DNA from: RGIG3528 sp964653855
GTDB lineage: Bacteria; Bacillota; Clostridia; Lachnospirales; Lachnospiraceae
DNA length: 24,012 bases
NCBI GenBank assembly: GCA_964653855.1
Contig: CAZZFV010000035.1
Coordinates: 1 to 24,012 of the forward strand
Direction of reading: 5' to 3'
A program made the position numbers and the translations under genes. Below the pieces are notes generated by a model, which had not been told where the DNA came from, ran no database searches, and saw nothing but the letters and a program-made list of their open reading frames with translations. Below, in pieces: positions 7,790-15,108 of this stretch (its first letter is position 1; the number at the start of each line of letters is the position of its first letter).

Positions 7790-8836
7790 ATGAAAAAGAA
7801 AAATCAAAAGAAACTGGATACGGGAACGATTTCAATGTTTTGCAATCAGGTTGCGATGCTTTTGCACGGAGGAATTCCGCTTTACGAGGGAATCGACATG
7901 CTGCATGACGACTACGATAACGCCTATACGGAGAGCGTGCTTCACGATGTTTCCGAAAGCATAAAAGACGGGGCGGAGCTTTCGGAGGCTTTAACCGGGA
8001 CGGGCGCATTTCCTGATTACATGATAAATATGATTGCGATCGGCGAAAACACGGGACGGCTTGAAGACGTGCTTGCGGGCTTAAGTGCCTATTATGACAG
8101 AGAGCATATGGTTACGCTTCAAATAAAAAGCGTTATCACTTATCCGCTTGTGCTTTTTATTATGATGTCCGCGATTCTGTTTGTGCTTGTTTTCAGGATT
8201 ATGCCCATATTCGAGGGTGTGTTCAACGACCTTGACGTGCGCACGGGAAGCGCAAACGCAATGTTTTCTTACGGAATGGCAAGTTCGCGCGTGTGCACGG
8301 GAATAGTGCTTATATTCGCGCTTATCATTCTTTTCTTCCTAATCAAATATAAATTCGGATTGAAAAAAAATTCAAATTTCGACCTTTTAAATGTCCTTCC
8401 TTTTACAAGGCGCACCGCGGTCATGGTGCAAAAGGGCAGGTTCCTTTCGGCAATTTCCGTAATGAACGAAAGCGGAATGGATTTGGACGAATCGATCGAA
8501 AAAACAAAGTCCGTTGTGGATGACAAGGGAATCTTGCAAAATATTGATTTGTGCCTTAAGAAAGCCGAAAGCGGAATGAATATCGAGCGCGCTCTTCTTG
8601 AGACATCACTTTTTACCCAAATCAACGCGAGCATGCTTGCCGTCGGAATCAAAACGGGCGCAACTGACGAAGTGTTAAAGCATTTAAGTGAGAACCACGA
8701 CAGGGAGCTCTCGGAAAAGCTCGGAGCGGTTTCCGGATACATAGAAACTGCGCTTGTCTTAATGCTTTCCCTTATGGCGGGCGTAATACTTATTTCCGTA
8801 ATGATGCCCTTGATCAGCATTATTTCGTCGTTATAA
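7790..8836 (+). CDS. PilC/GspF-family inner-membrane platform protein
   Basis: The platform protein of type IV pilus and type II secretion machines couples the cytoplasmic ATPase to pilin assembly. The 348-residue protein has two copies of the T2SSF fold: the first around 15-130 (QVAMLLHGGIPLYEGIDML, then IGENTGRLEDVL) and the second around 205-320 (FLSAISVMNESGMDLDESI, then VGIKTGATDEVL). Membrane segments lie at about 117-140, 164-187 and 319-346. Length is somewhat shorter than typical PilC (about 400). A GGGGC-type ribosome binding site precedes the ATG. It is the first gene of a run that ends with a PilT-like ATPase. Confidence 0.88.
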   Translation: MKKKNQKKLDTGTISMFCNQVAMLLHGGIPLYEGIDMLHDDYDNAYTESVLHDVSESIKDGAELSEALTGTGAFPDYMINMIAIGENTGRLEDVLAGLSAYYDREHMVTLQIKSVITYPLVLFIMMSAILFVLVFRIMPIFEGVFNDLDVRTGSANAMFSYGMASSRVCTGIVLIFALIILFFLIKYKFGLKKNSNFDLLNVLPFTRRTAVMVQKGRFLSAISVMNESGMDLDESIEKTKSVVDDKGILQNIDLCLKKAESGMNIERALLETSLFTQINASMLAVGIKTGATDEVLKHLSENHDRELSEKLGAVSGYIETALVLMLSLMAGVILISVMMPLISIISSL

Positions 8837-8847
8837 CGGTTTAAAAT

Positions 8848-9168
8848 ATGGATAAGTCGAATTTAAAAAAAGAATACAATAAAAACCTGATCCGGGTTAT
8901 CGTGGGTGCGGTGTTAATTATTGCGGCGCTTTTGTTTTTCAGTATGTGGATTTCAAACACCTCGCGCACCGAAAACCTAAAGCTTCTCACGCAATCCGTA
9001 AAGCGTACCGTTGTCGAGTGCTATGCGATCGAGGGTGAATATCCCGCATCCGTCGAATATATGGTTACAAACTACGGACTTAAGTACGACGAAACCAAAT
9101 ATTATATCCATTATGATTACCTTGCGGGCAACATGATGCCCACAATAGAAGTTTACGAAAAAAGGTAG
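8848..9168 (+). CDS. Small single-pass membrane protein, pseudopilin-like
   Basis: This 106-residue protein has a basic N-terminus, one membrane helix at about 16-36 and a short extracytoplasmic region. That region contains VVECYAIEGEYPASVEYMVTNYGL (about 52-75), which resembles the alphaC-to-loop part of pseudopilins, where a Cys/Tyr-rich helix is followed by a 'G.YP.s...L...YG' turn. No class III prepilin cleavage site (G/FTxxE) is present. It begins 11 bases after the platform gene, without a visible ribosome binding site. A minor-pilin or assembly role is inferred from these features and the neighbours. Confidence 0.6.
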   Translation: MDKSNLKKEYNKNLIRVIVGAVLIIAALLFFSMWISNTSRTENLKLLTQSVKRTVVECYAIEGEYPASVEYMVTNYGLKYDETKYYIHYDYLAGNMMPTIEVYEKR

Positions 9169-9175
9169 CGAAATC

Positions 9176-9655
9176 ATGCATACAAAAAGTTCCGAAAACA
9201 TATATTCGATTTGTACGGGTGTTCTTGCGGCGGTGTTTGCGTTGTGTGCGATGCTGCTTCTCACCGTCGGCATCATGGAATACGAAAAAATAGCCGTATC
9301 CAATCTCGAAAATTACGAGCTTCGCACATCTCTTTCCTATGTGGCGACAAAGGTGCGCCAGAGCGATTCGGAAGGGGCGGTGTCGATAAGAAATGAAAAC
9401 GGCATCGACATTCTCTCGATTAAGGAAACGATTGACGACGAGACCTACGAAACCGTAATCTACTTTTATGACGGCAAATTATACGAGTACTTCCATGAGA
9501 TGTCGGATGATTTTGAGCTTTCAAACGGCTTTGAGGTGCTTTCGATCGAAAATTTCACTTTTGAAACGAAAGACAATATATTGATGCTTCTTGCCGAAAA
9601 CTCGGGCGGAAAGCAAAAAAAGCTGTATATCGGATTAAAATCGGAAATAAGGTAA
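9176..9655 (+). CDS. DUF4860-like membrane protein of a pilus/secretion locus
   Basis: This 159-residue protein has one N-terminal membrane helix (about 12-34) followed by a beta-rich extracytoplasmic domain with NYELRTSLSYVATKVRQSD, IDILSIKETIDDETYETVIYFYDG and ENFTFETKDNILML segments. From memory, this pattern matches the DUF4860 family found beside GspF-like genes in Lachnospiraceae. No profile search could be run here. Function is unknown; fold and position suggest a minor pseudopilin-like component. It begins seven bases after the previous stop. Confidence 0.6.
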   Translation: MHTKSSENIYSICTGVLAAVFALCAMLLLTVGIMEYEKIAVSNLENYELRTSLSYVATKVRQSDSEGAVSIRNENGIDILSIKETIDDETYETVIYFYDGKLYEYFHEMSDDFELSNGFEVLSIENFTFETKDNILMLLAENSGGKQKKLYIGLKSEIR

Positions 9656-9676
9656 CATTTATTAAAGGAGCAAAAG

Positions 9677-10123
9677 GTGAAAAAAATTTTTTCGGGCACA
9701 TCGCGCACGGGACTTCTCGAAATAGTGATTTCGACTGTCTTCTTTATAATAGTCGGGATGTTTACGCTCGGTGTGTTTACAAAAACAGAAAAGATGAGAC
9801 AGGAAGCCATGGAGCTCAGCGAATCCGTAATCCAGGCGCAGATGTCGATGGAAAAGGTAATAGGACTTCCTTTCGATACCGTTTTTTCGGATTCCGTAAA
9901 GACGGAGGTAAACGGAGTCACGATGTATTCAAAGTATTACGACGTCGACTGGAACCAAACCGCGACTCCCGATTATTATCTGATTACCGTGACCGTCGAA
10001 AACAATGACAAGGCAAACGGAATCCTCACCGATTACACGGTTACCGTATACAAAATGCGCATAATGGAAAGCGCAAACGAAATTTACTCGATTAAGACAT
10101 CAAAATTCTGGTATGGTGAATAA
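9677..10123 (+). CDS. Pseudopilin-like protein with a shortened prepilin-like N-terminus
   Basis: The gene starts with GTG at 9677, with a good ribosome binding site (AAAGGAG, 9664-9670) six bases upstream. The 148-residue product has a short basic leader and then TGLLEIVIS followed by a long hydrophobic helix (to about 35). That looks like a class III prepilin start with two residues missing: the glutamate falls at +3 after the glycine instead of +5. The rest is a short polar domain with two predicted beta regions. It may be a minor pilin of the platform encoded at 7790-8836. Cleavage by a PilD-type peptidase is uncertain. Confidence 0.55.
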   Translation: MKKIFSGTSRTGLLEIVISTVFFIIVGMFTLGVFTKTEKMRQEAMELSESVIQAQMSMEKVIGLPFDTVFSDSVKTEVNGVTMYSKYYDVDWNQTATPDYYLITVTVENNDKANGILTDYTVTVYKMRIMESANEIYSIKTSKFWYGE

Positions 10124-10124
10124 A

Positions 10125-10571
10125 ATGGCATTGAAAAAGAAAAGCTCAATCGGCGTACCCACAATTTCACTTATAATTACAACGGTCGGACTTACCGTTT
10201 TTGCGATGCTTGCGCTTCAAAACTCATTAAACGAAAAGCATCTTGCGGAAAAATCGGCGGAGGCCGCACGTGTGAATTATGAACTTTATGCGGAAACGGA
10301 AAAAGTGATTTCGGATATCGATTATATATGTGCGTGCTCTAACACCGCGTTTCCCATGGAGGAAATAGGGGCACTTACGGGTGTGACACGGGTTACCGAG
10401 AGCGCAACCGATCAAAATATTTACGAGATAGAAATTTATATCGAGTCGGAAGCGGGCGACAGAGCGGTGGAAACGGAAATTGTATATGACAGAAACGAAG
10501 GACGCTATAACATAAAGGAACAAAGCCTGTTTCATGTGGGGGCGGGTGAAGAGGACGAGTTTTCGCTTTGA
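10125..10571 (+). CDS. Small single-pass membrane protein of the pilus-like locus
   Basis: No family recognised. The preferred start is ATG 10125, with GGTGA at 10115-10119 as a ribosome binding site; it follows the previous stop directly. An in-frame ATG at 10113 would add four residues and overlap the previous gene. The product of about 148 residues has a basic N-terminus, one membrane helix at about 12-32, a helical stretch rich in Glu and Ala to about 60, and an acidic extracytoplasmic domain ending EEDEFSL. The layout matches the three preceding genes, so it is probably another pilin-like or assembly subunit. Confidence 0.55.
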   Translation: MALKKKSSIGVPTISLIITTVGLTVFAMLALQNSLNEKHLAEKSAEAARVNYELYAETEKVISDIDYICACSNTAFPMEEIGALTGVTRVTESATDQNIYEIEIYIESEAGDRAVETEIVYDRNEGRYNIKEQSLFHVGAGEEDEFSL

Positions 10572-10629
10572 TTAAAGTGAGTGCCGGTCAGTCTGTGAAA
10601 AATAAGATTAAAGGCGCAAGGGAGGATGT

Positions 10630-11694
10630 ATGGAATTACTTGAAATTTTAAAATCGGCTGTGGACAAAAGGGCATCCGACGTGTTTTTTGTGGCGGGTCA
10701 GCCGATTTCGTATAAAATCGACAATATTGTGGAAAAGCATGACGACACACGCCTTATGCCCGCAGACACCGAGAAGCTTGTGCGCGAGATTTACAAAATC
10801 GCTGCGCGCGACATAGGACAATACGTGATTACGGGCGACGATGATTTTTCGATTTCGATAAGGGAAATCGGACGTTTCAGAGTGAATGTTTTTAAGCAGC
10901 GCGGTTCGATGGGAGCGGTGCTTCGTGTTGTTTCGTTTGATTTACCGGAATACAGCCTCATGGGAATTCCGGACGGCGTTATGGAGCTTGCGACACTCAC
11001 AAAAGGCCTCGTCCTTGTGACGGGCGCAGCGGGCAGCGGAAAGAGTACAACGATTTCCTACATAATAGACCGCATAAACAGCACAAGAAACTGCCACATA
11101 CTTACTCTTGAGGATCCGATCGAGTTTCTTCACCATCACAAAAAGAGCATCGTGACGCAGCGTGAAATCAGCATCGACAGCGTAAGTTACGCAAAAGCGC
11201 TCAGGGCAGGCATGCGTGAAGCACCGGACGTTATCCTGGTCGGCGAAATGAGAGATCTTGAAACAATCGAAATCGCAATGACGGCTGCGGAAACCGGGCA
11301 TCTTGTACTTTCCACGCTCCACACCGTCGGCGCCGCAAATTCGATCGACAGAATAATAGACGTTTTCCCTGCCGCACAGCAGGCACAGATCCGTGTTCAA
11401 ATGTCGATGGTGCTTCGTGCCATTGTCTCTCAGCAGCTTGTGCCGAAAGAAAGCGGCGGACAGATTGCAGCATTTGAAATTTTGCGTACCACTCCGGCAA
11501 TCAGGACAATGATTCGTGAAAACAAGGTTCACCAAATAGATTCCGTCATCCATTCGTCGGCAAAAGACGAAATGAAGAGCATGGATATGAGCCTTGCGGA
11601 GCTTTATTATACGGGAATGATTACGCGTGAAACGGCAATGAATTATGCAACGAGCCGCGACACTTTGCAAAGACTCATAGGAGAGAAAGCATAA
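10630..11694 (+). CDS. PilT-like type IV pilus/T2SS secretion ATPase
   Basis: The 354-residue protein belongs to the VirB11/PilT family. It has an N-terminal PAS-like region (1-100), Walker A GAAGSGKS at 132-139, the Asp box LTLEDPIEFLHHH near 158-170, Walker B VILVGEMRD around 201-209 with E206, and the His box TGHLVLSTLHT near 223-233. The C-terminal TPAIRTMIRE-like helix (about 290-300) matches the PilT AIRNLIRE motif, and no zinc tetracysteine motif of PilB/GspE is seen. In known systems PilT powers retraction. Here it is the only ATPase visible beside the platform gene. A GGGAGG ribosome binding site precedes the ATG. Confidence 0.9.
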   Translation: MELLEILKSAVDKRASDVFFVAGQPISYKIDNIVEKHDDTRLMPADTEKLVREIYKIAARDIGQYVITGDDDFSISIREIGRFRVNVFKQRGSMGAVLRVVSFDLPEYSLMGIPDGVMELATLTKGLVLVTGAAGSGKSTTISYIIDRINSTRNCHILTLEDPIEFLHHHKKSIVTQREISIDSVSYAKALRAGMREAPDVILVGEMRDLETIEIAMTAAETGHLVLSTLHTVGAANSIDRIIDVFPAAQQAQIRVQMSMVLRAIVSQQLVPKESGGQIAAFEILRTTPAIRTMIRENKVHQIDSVIHSSAKDEMKSMDMSLAELYYTGMITRETAMNYATSRDTLQRLIGEKA

Positions 11695-11726
11695 AGATTT
11701 TTTGGGGGAGCAAGAGGTTTTTTTAA

Positions 11727-12596
11727 ATGCCGAAACAAAAGATTATAAACTTAATATTGTTTTGCGCATTCTTTTTTGGAATTATGATGTCCTCGGGCTG
11801 CGGGAGCGTTGCGGAAGATCCGAAAGAAGCTGTGACTACCCCCGTTCAAACGGAAAGCGATTATTTTATCAATAACAACGACGGAACGGTGACGTTTACG
11901 TACCAAAACACCGGCACAAAGAAAGTAAAAGCGGTTGTCCAAAAGGAAGACGGAAAGATGTATCAATATGACGTTCCGACGGGTGACGTTACGCTTACGC
12001 TTCCCCTCACCGAAGGAAACGGCACTTACAAGCTCTATATTTGCAAAAACGTAAAGGACAACAAATATTCCGTTGTGGAATCGACAAGCATCACGCTTTC
12101 GCTTTCCGACGAAAACGATGCTTTTCTTAAGCCGCATGTCATAATAAACTGGAACACGACAAACGAGGCAATCAAAGAAGCACAAAAACTGACCGAAAAT
12201 CTCGATTCCGACGAAAGCCGCATAAAAGCGATTTATGAGTATGTTGTCACAAATTATTCCTATGATTACGACAAGGCGTCAACCGTAAACAATGACAACA
12301 AGACCGCGTATGTGCCGGATATCGACGACACGTATGCCACAAAAACGGGAATTTGCTATGACCTTTCGTCGCTCTTTGCCGCAATGCTGAGGAGCGTCAA
12401 TATCCCCGCAAAGGTTGTGACGGGATATACGGTCAAAAACGTGAGCTATCATGCATGGAACAAAATTTATTATAAGCCTGACAAAAACTGGCGCACTGTG
12501 GACGTCACCTACGACATCCAGATGTATGCGGACGGGTACAGATACAATATGTTCAAAAAAGACGAGGATTATGAGGATATCGTGTATATATATTAA
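11727..12596 (+). CDS. Transglutaminase-fold lipoprotein
   Basis: This 289-residue protein has a lipoprotein-type signal peptide: basic start, hydrophobic core to about 22, then MSSGC with Cys around 25. A beta-rich region follows (about 40-130). The transglutaminase-like core covers about 165-270, with catalytic Cys in KTGICYDLSSLFAAMLRS, His in SYHAWNKIYY and Asp in WRTVDVTYD. Such proteins act outside the cell as cysteine proteases, peptide hydrolases or cross-linkers. The gene starts 32 bases after pilT-like with an AGAGG site, so it may be cotranscribed with the pilus-like locus. The substrate is unknown. The -3 residue of the lipobox is Ser, which is less usual. Confidence 0.8.
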   Translation: MPKQKIINLILFCAFFFGIMMSSGCGSVAEDPKEAVTTPVQTESDYFINNNDGTVTFTYQNTGTKKVKAVVQKEDGKMYQYDVPTGDVTLTLPLTEGNGTYKLYICKNVKDNKYSVVESTSITLSLSDENDAFLKPHVIINWNTTNEAIKEAQKLTENLDSDESRIKAIYEYVVTNYSYDYDKASTVNNDNKTAYVPDIDDTYATKTGICYDLSSLFAAMLRSVNIPAKVVTGYTVKNVSYHAWNKIYYKPDKNWRTVDVTYDIQMYADGYRYNMFKKDEDYEDIVYIY

Positions 12597-12601
12597 ATTG
12601 T

Positions 12602-12651
12602 GACTTTAGTCCCATATAAAAAGAAGTTTTTGTTGCTAAAGTCCCGATTTT
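12602..12651 (+). terminator. Probable terminator after the transglutaminase gene
   Basis: GACTTTAG (12602-12609) and CTAAAGTC (12636-12643) form a perfect 8-bp stem. Inside it a second stem, AAAAA/TTTTT (12618-12622 with 12627-12631), closes a GAAG loop. A TTTT run follows at 12648-12651. The long interior makes it weaker than a classical terminator. The two outer arms can also be read as near-direct repeats ending in GTCCC. Confidence 0.45.
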
Positions 12652-12678
12652 GTGTTATGGTTGAAGTTACCTTTTAAT
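12650..12678 (+). promoter_or_regulatory. Possible promoter of the capsule operon
   Basis: TTGTGT (12650-12655) and TTTAAT (12673-12678) are 17 bases apart. The predicted start near 12685 coincides with the palindromic repeats that follow, which is where repressor-binding sites often lie. Both hexamers deviate from consensus. Confidence 0.35.
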
Positions 12679-12685
12679 ACAGCAG

Positions 12686-12725
12686 CGTTAAATTAACTTT
12701 AAAAACGTTAAATTAACCTTAAAAA
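12686..12725. repeat. Tandem 20-bp palindrome-containing repeats, putative operator
   Basis: Two adjacent 20-base units (12686-12705 and 12706-12725) differ at one position. Each contains the perfect 11-bp palindrome GTTAA-A-TTAAC. A 20-base spacing is about two helical turns, so bound dimers would lie on the same face. They precede the first gene of the capsule locus by 55 bases. A binding role is an inference. Confidence 0.6.
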
Positions 12726-12780
12726 TGCAGGTTTGTATTCGTAATCGTTAAGTTTTTATCTCAGAAGAACGGGAGGTAAT

Positions 12781-13503
12781 ATGTCCGGATTATATGATAT
12801 TCATTGTCATGTGATATACGGTGTCGACGACGGCGCAAGGGACGCATCCGAATCCGAGGAAATGTTTAAGGAAGCATTAATGCAAGGCATCGATACGATA
12901 ATTGCGACTCCGCACTTCAGGCACGAAATGTTTGATTATCCTGTCGATTTGATCGATAAGCGGTACGCGGAACTTAAAAATAAAGCCGCGGAAAACGGCA
13001 TTACACTTTATATCGGATGCGAATATCATGTAAACAGCGATATTACGGACGACATAAAAAACGCCCGCGTTCACACATTGTGCGACACAAGATACGTTCT
13101 TTGCGAGTTTTCGTATCTTACGGAATACGAATACATAAGAAAATACGTGTCGGAGCTTGTTTCAAACGGGTATATTCCCATAATTGCGCATGCCGAGCGC
13201 TACAAGGTGTTTGAAGACGATGTTTTTGCTCTTACGGAAATTAAGGATCTCGGCGCACGCGTTCAGGTAAATGCGGACAGCGTGATCGGCGAATCAAAAA
13301 ATATTTTGAAAAAGACATCGAGAAACATGCTTAAGCATAATCTCGCCGATTTTGTGGCAAGCGACGCGCACGGAATCGATTTTCGCCCGAATCACATGGG
13401 CAAGTGTTACAAATTTGTTTCAAAGAAATATTCCGCGGAATATGCGGATTTGTTATTTAAAGAGAACCCAAAAAAAATAACGGATGCTTATGTTAAAGCG
13501 TGA
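12781..13503 (+). CDS. CpsB/YwqE-type PHP-domain protein-tyrosine phosphatase
   Basis: This 240-residue PHP-fold phosphatase has metal-binding residues HCH (H8, H10), the DDGA segment (D16-A19), TPH (H45), E109, H137 in AHAER, and D195/H197 in SDAHG. CpsB/YwqE enzymes remove phosphate from tyrosines of the partner BY-kinase in capsule synthesis. Length fits the family. GGGAGG stands just before the ATG. It heads the capsule run directly before the Wzz-like adaptor and the kinase, the standard partner set. A histidinol-phosphatase role is unlikely given this context. Confidence 0.9.
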   Translation: MSGLYDIHCHVIYGVDDGARDASESEEMFKEALMQGIDTIIATPHFRHEMFDYPVDLIDKRYAELKNKAAENGITLYIGCEYHVNSDITDDIKNARVHTLCDTRYVLCEFSYLTEYEYIRKYVSELVSNGYIPIIAHAERYKVFEDDVFALTEIKDLGARVQVNADSVIGESKNILKKTSRNMLKHNLADFVASDAHGIDFRPNHMGKCYKFVSKKYSAEYADLLFKENPKKITDAYVKA

Positions 13504-13514
13504 AAGGAAACGTA

Positions 13515-14252
13515 ATGCAAAACGAAAACAACATGGCGGATGAAGAGACAATAGACCTTTTGGAGCTGTTTTTTGTGCTTCTCAAGCACGCGGCCGTCAT
13601 CATAATCACGGCTCTTGCGGCGGGAATAGGGACATTTTTGTTCACAAAGCTTTTTGTGACACCGCAATACAGTGCGACGTCCGAGCTCTTTGTCCTTCAA
13701 AAGAGCACATCGCTCACGAGTCTTGCGGATATCCAGTTGAGCTCTCAGCTCACGAACGACTACCTGATAGTTGTTGTGGACAGGCCTGTGCTCGATCAGG
13801 TAATTGCGAATTTGGGCCTTAACGAAACCTACACCACGTTAAAAGAAAAAATCGAACTTACCAATCCTTCAAATTCGCGAATTCTCTATATCACGGTTAC
13901 GGATGCGGATCCTGTGCGCGCAAAGCTGATTGCGGATGAGGTTGCGGATGTGTCGGCGGCGTTCATTGCCGAAAAAATGGATCAGGACGCTCCGTCAATT
14001 CTTTCCTACGGCTATGCGGACGGTGAAAAGGTAAGTCCGAGCACTTTAAAGAACACGATAATCGGCGCGGTTATCGGTGGTGTCCTTGCATGCGGAATAG
14101 TTATTTTGTTCTATCTCATAAACGACACGATCCGCACATCGGAAGATGTCGAAAAGAAGCTCGGACTTAAGCTTCTTGCTCAAATTCCCAACGACGAGGA
14201 AGAAGAGAACAAAAAGAAGAAAAAGAGAAAGGGCGGCGAGGATAAACAGTGA
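13515..14252 (+). CDS. Wzz/CpsC-type polysaccharide chain-length and kinase adaptor protein
   Basis: This 245-residue membrane protein has two membrane segments, at about 26-47 and 180-203, flanking an extracytoplasmic Wzz domain (QYSATSELFVLQKST near 51-65; ITVTDADPVRAKLIADEV near 126-143). The cytoplasmic C-terminus is strongly charged (EEEENKKKKKRK). In Gram-positive systems this protein activates the BY-kinase and sets polymer length. I prefer ATG 13515 (AAAGGAA six bases upstream) to the GTG at 13500, which overlaps the phosphatase stop. It overlaps the kinase start by four bases (GTGA). Confidence 0.88.
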   Translation: MQNENNMADEETIDLLELFFVLLKHAAVIIITALAAGIGTFLFTKLFVTPQYSATSELFVLQKSTSLTSLADIQLSSQLTNDYLIVVVDRPVLDQVIANLGLNETYTTLKEKIELTNPSNSRILYITVTDADPVRAKLIADEVADVSAAFIAEKMDQDAPSILSYGYADGEKVSPSTLKNTIIGAVIGGVLACGIVILFYLINDTIRTSEDVEKKLGLKLLAQIPNDEEEENKKKKKRKGGEDKQ

Positions 14253-14596
14253 GAACGGTAAATATCGGCAATACAACGCCTTTCAAATTCAGCTACCAAA
14301 TGCGTGAGGCACTCCGCACATTAAAAACAAACATTCAGTTCAGCGGTGACGACATAAAGGTCATCATGATCACGAGTACGGCTCCCGACGAAGGCAAGTC
14401 ATCCGTCACGGTGAAACTTGCGAGATCCCTTACGGAATCCGGCAAAAACGTCCTTGTGATAGATACGGATATGCGTAAATCGGTGCTTCTCGGACGTCTT
14501 CAGATCGAATCCGAGGATGCGGCTGAAATTTACGGACTTTCGCACTATCTTTCCGGTCAGCAAAGCTTGAGGATTCGCTTTATGCTACGGATATAG
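14249..14596 (+). CDS. BY-kinase (CpsD/CapB type), N-terminal part, broken by frameshift
   Basis: This is the first half of a bacterial tyrosine kinase. Seen here are the REALRTLKTNIQFS entry helix (about 19-32), Walker A with APDEGKSS (45-52) and Walker A' VLVIDTDMRK (68-77), then YGLSHYLSGQ at about 95-104. After codon 104 (14558-14560) the frame goes wrong and stops at 14596. In the -1 frame the sequence from 14563 reads KLEDSLYATDIAKLHIMFAGP, exactly the expected CpsD continuation. One missing base near 14560 explains both pieces. GTG start overlaps the adaptor stop. Without the second half this product lacks Walker B and should be inactive. Confidence 0.85.
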   Translation: MRTVNIGNTTPFKFSYQMREALRTLKTNIQFSGDDIKVIMITSTAPDEGKSSVTVKLARSLTESGKNVLVIDTDMRKSVLLGRLQIESEDAAEIYGLSHYLSGQQSLRIRFMLRI

Positions 14597-14610
14597 CAAA
14601 ATTACACATT

Positions 14611-15090
14611 ATGTTTGCGGGTCCGTCGGTGCCTAACCCCACCGAGCTTCTCGAAAAGAAATATTTTGAAAAACTTATCGAAGACGCAAGAAATCATTAC
14701 GATTATATTCTTGTGGATACCGCCCCCCTGGGCGCCGCAATCGACGCCGCAATAGTTGCGAGACACGTTGATGCCACAATTCTTGTGGTTGCGCAGGATT
14801 CCGAGTCGAGCCGCGCGATTCTTGACGCAAAGAAGCAAATTGAAGCTTCGGGCGGAAAGATACTCGGCGTCGTACTCAACAAAGTAAAGACGGGCGGTGC
14901 TCATTACGGCTCGTATTACGGCAGATATTACGGAAGATACTACGGAAAGTACTACGGACGCAAAGAAGAAGACGAAAAAAAGAAGAAACACGGACTTAAG
15001 GATTTTTTCAAAAAGTTAAAGCGGAAAAGCAAAAAGAACAAAGCCGAAAAGCAAACCAAAAAGCAGGCAAAAGAATCGCGTAATAAGTAA
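14611..15090 (+). CDS. BY-kinase (CpsD/CapB type), C-terminal part with tyrosine cluster
   Basis: This is the second half of the split kinase; the homologous frame extends upstream to about 14563, so ATG 14611 is only the first possible start inside it. It contains FAGPSVPNPTELLE (2-15), Walker B YILVDTAPLG (about 32-41), and a tail with HYGS plus four YYG[RK] units (14902-14961), the tyrosine cluster that is autophosphorylated in this family. A long Lys-rich end follows (about 115-159), longer than usual. No ribosome binding site is evident before 14611. The tail repeats are 12-bp tandem units. Confidence 0.82.
   Translation: MFAGPSVPNPTELLEKKYFEKLIEDARNHYDYILVDTAPLGAAIDAAIVARHVDATILVVAQDSESSRAILDAKKQIEASGGKILGVVLNKVKTGGAHYGSYYGRYYGRYYGKYYGRKEEDEKKKKHGLKDFFKKLKRKSKKNKAEKQTKKQAKESRNK
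14902..14961 (+). repeat. Five 12-bp tandem units encoding the tyrosine-rich kinase tail
   Basis: The first unit encodes HYGS and the next four encode YYGR, YYGR, YYGK and YYGR. The units are near-identical at the DNA level (TAYTACGGMARR-like), so copy number could change by slippage or recombination. Confidence 0.75.
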
Positions 15091-15108
15091 AGATAAGGCA
15101 GACGGCAT

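Noticed and set aside
10942..11670. A 242-codon open frame on the minus strand opposite the PilT-like gene
   Set aside because: It is antisense to a clear ATPase gene; the product is Cys/His/Arg-rich without any family motif, typical of a shadow frame, and has no ribosome binding site or neighbours on that strand.
12686..12725. CRISPR array or similar
   Set aside because: There are only two directly adjacent 20-bp units, without spacers, and no cas genes. The same holds for the 40-bp units at 5551-5630.
14555..14570. Programmed -1 ribosomal frameshift in the BY-kinase
   Set aside because: The junction CAGCAAAGCTTGAGG contains no X-XXY-YYZ slippery heptamer, and no internal ribosome-binding-like signal or strong following stem was seen.
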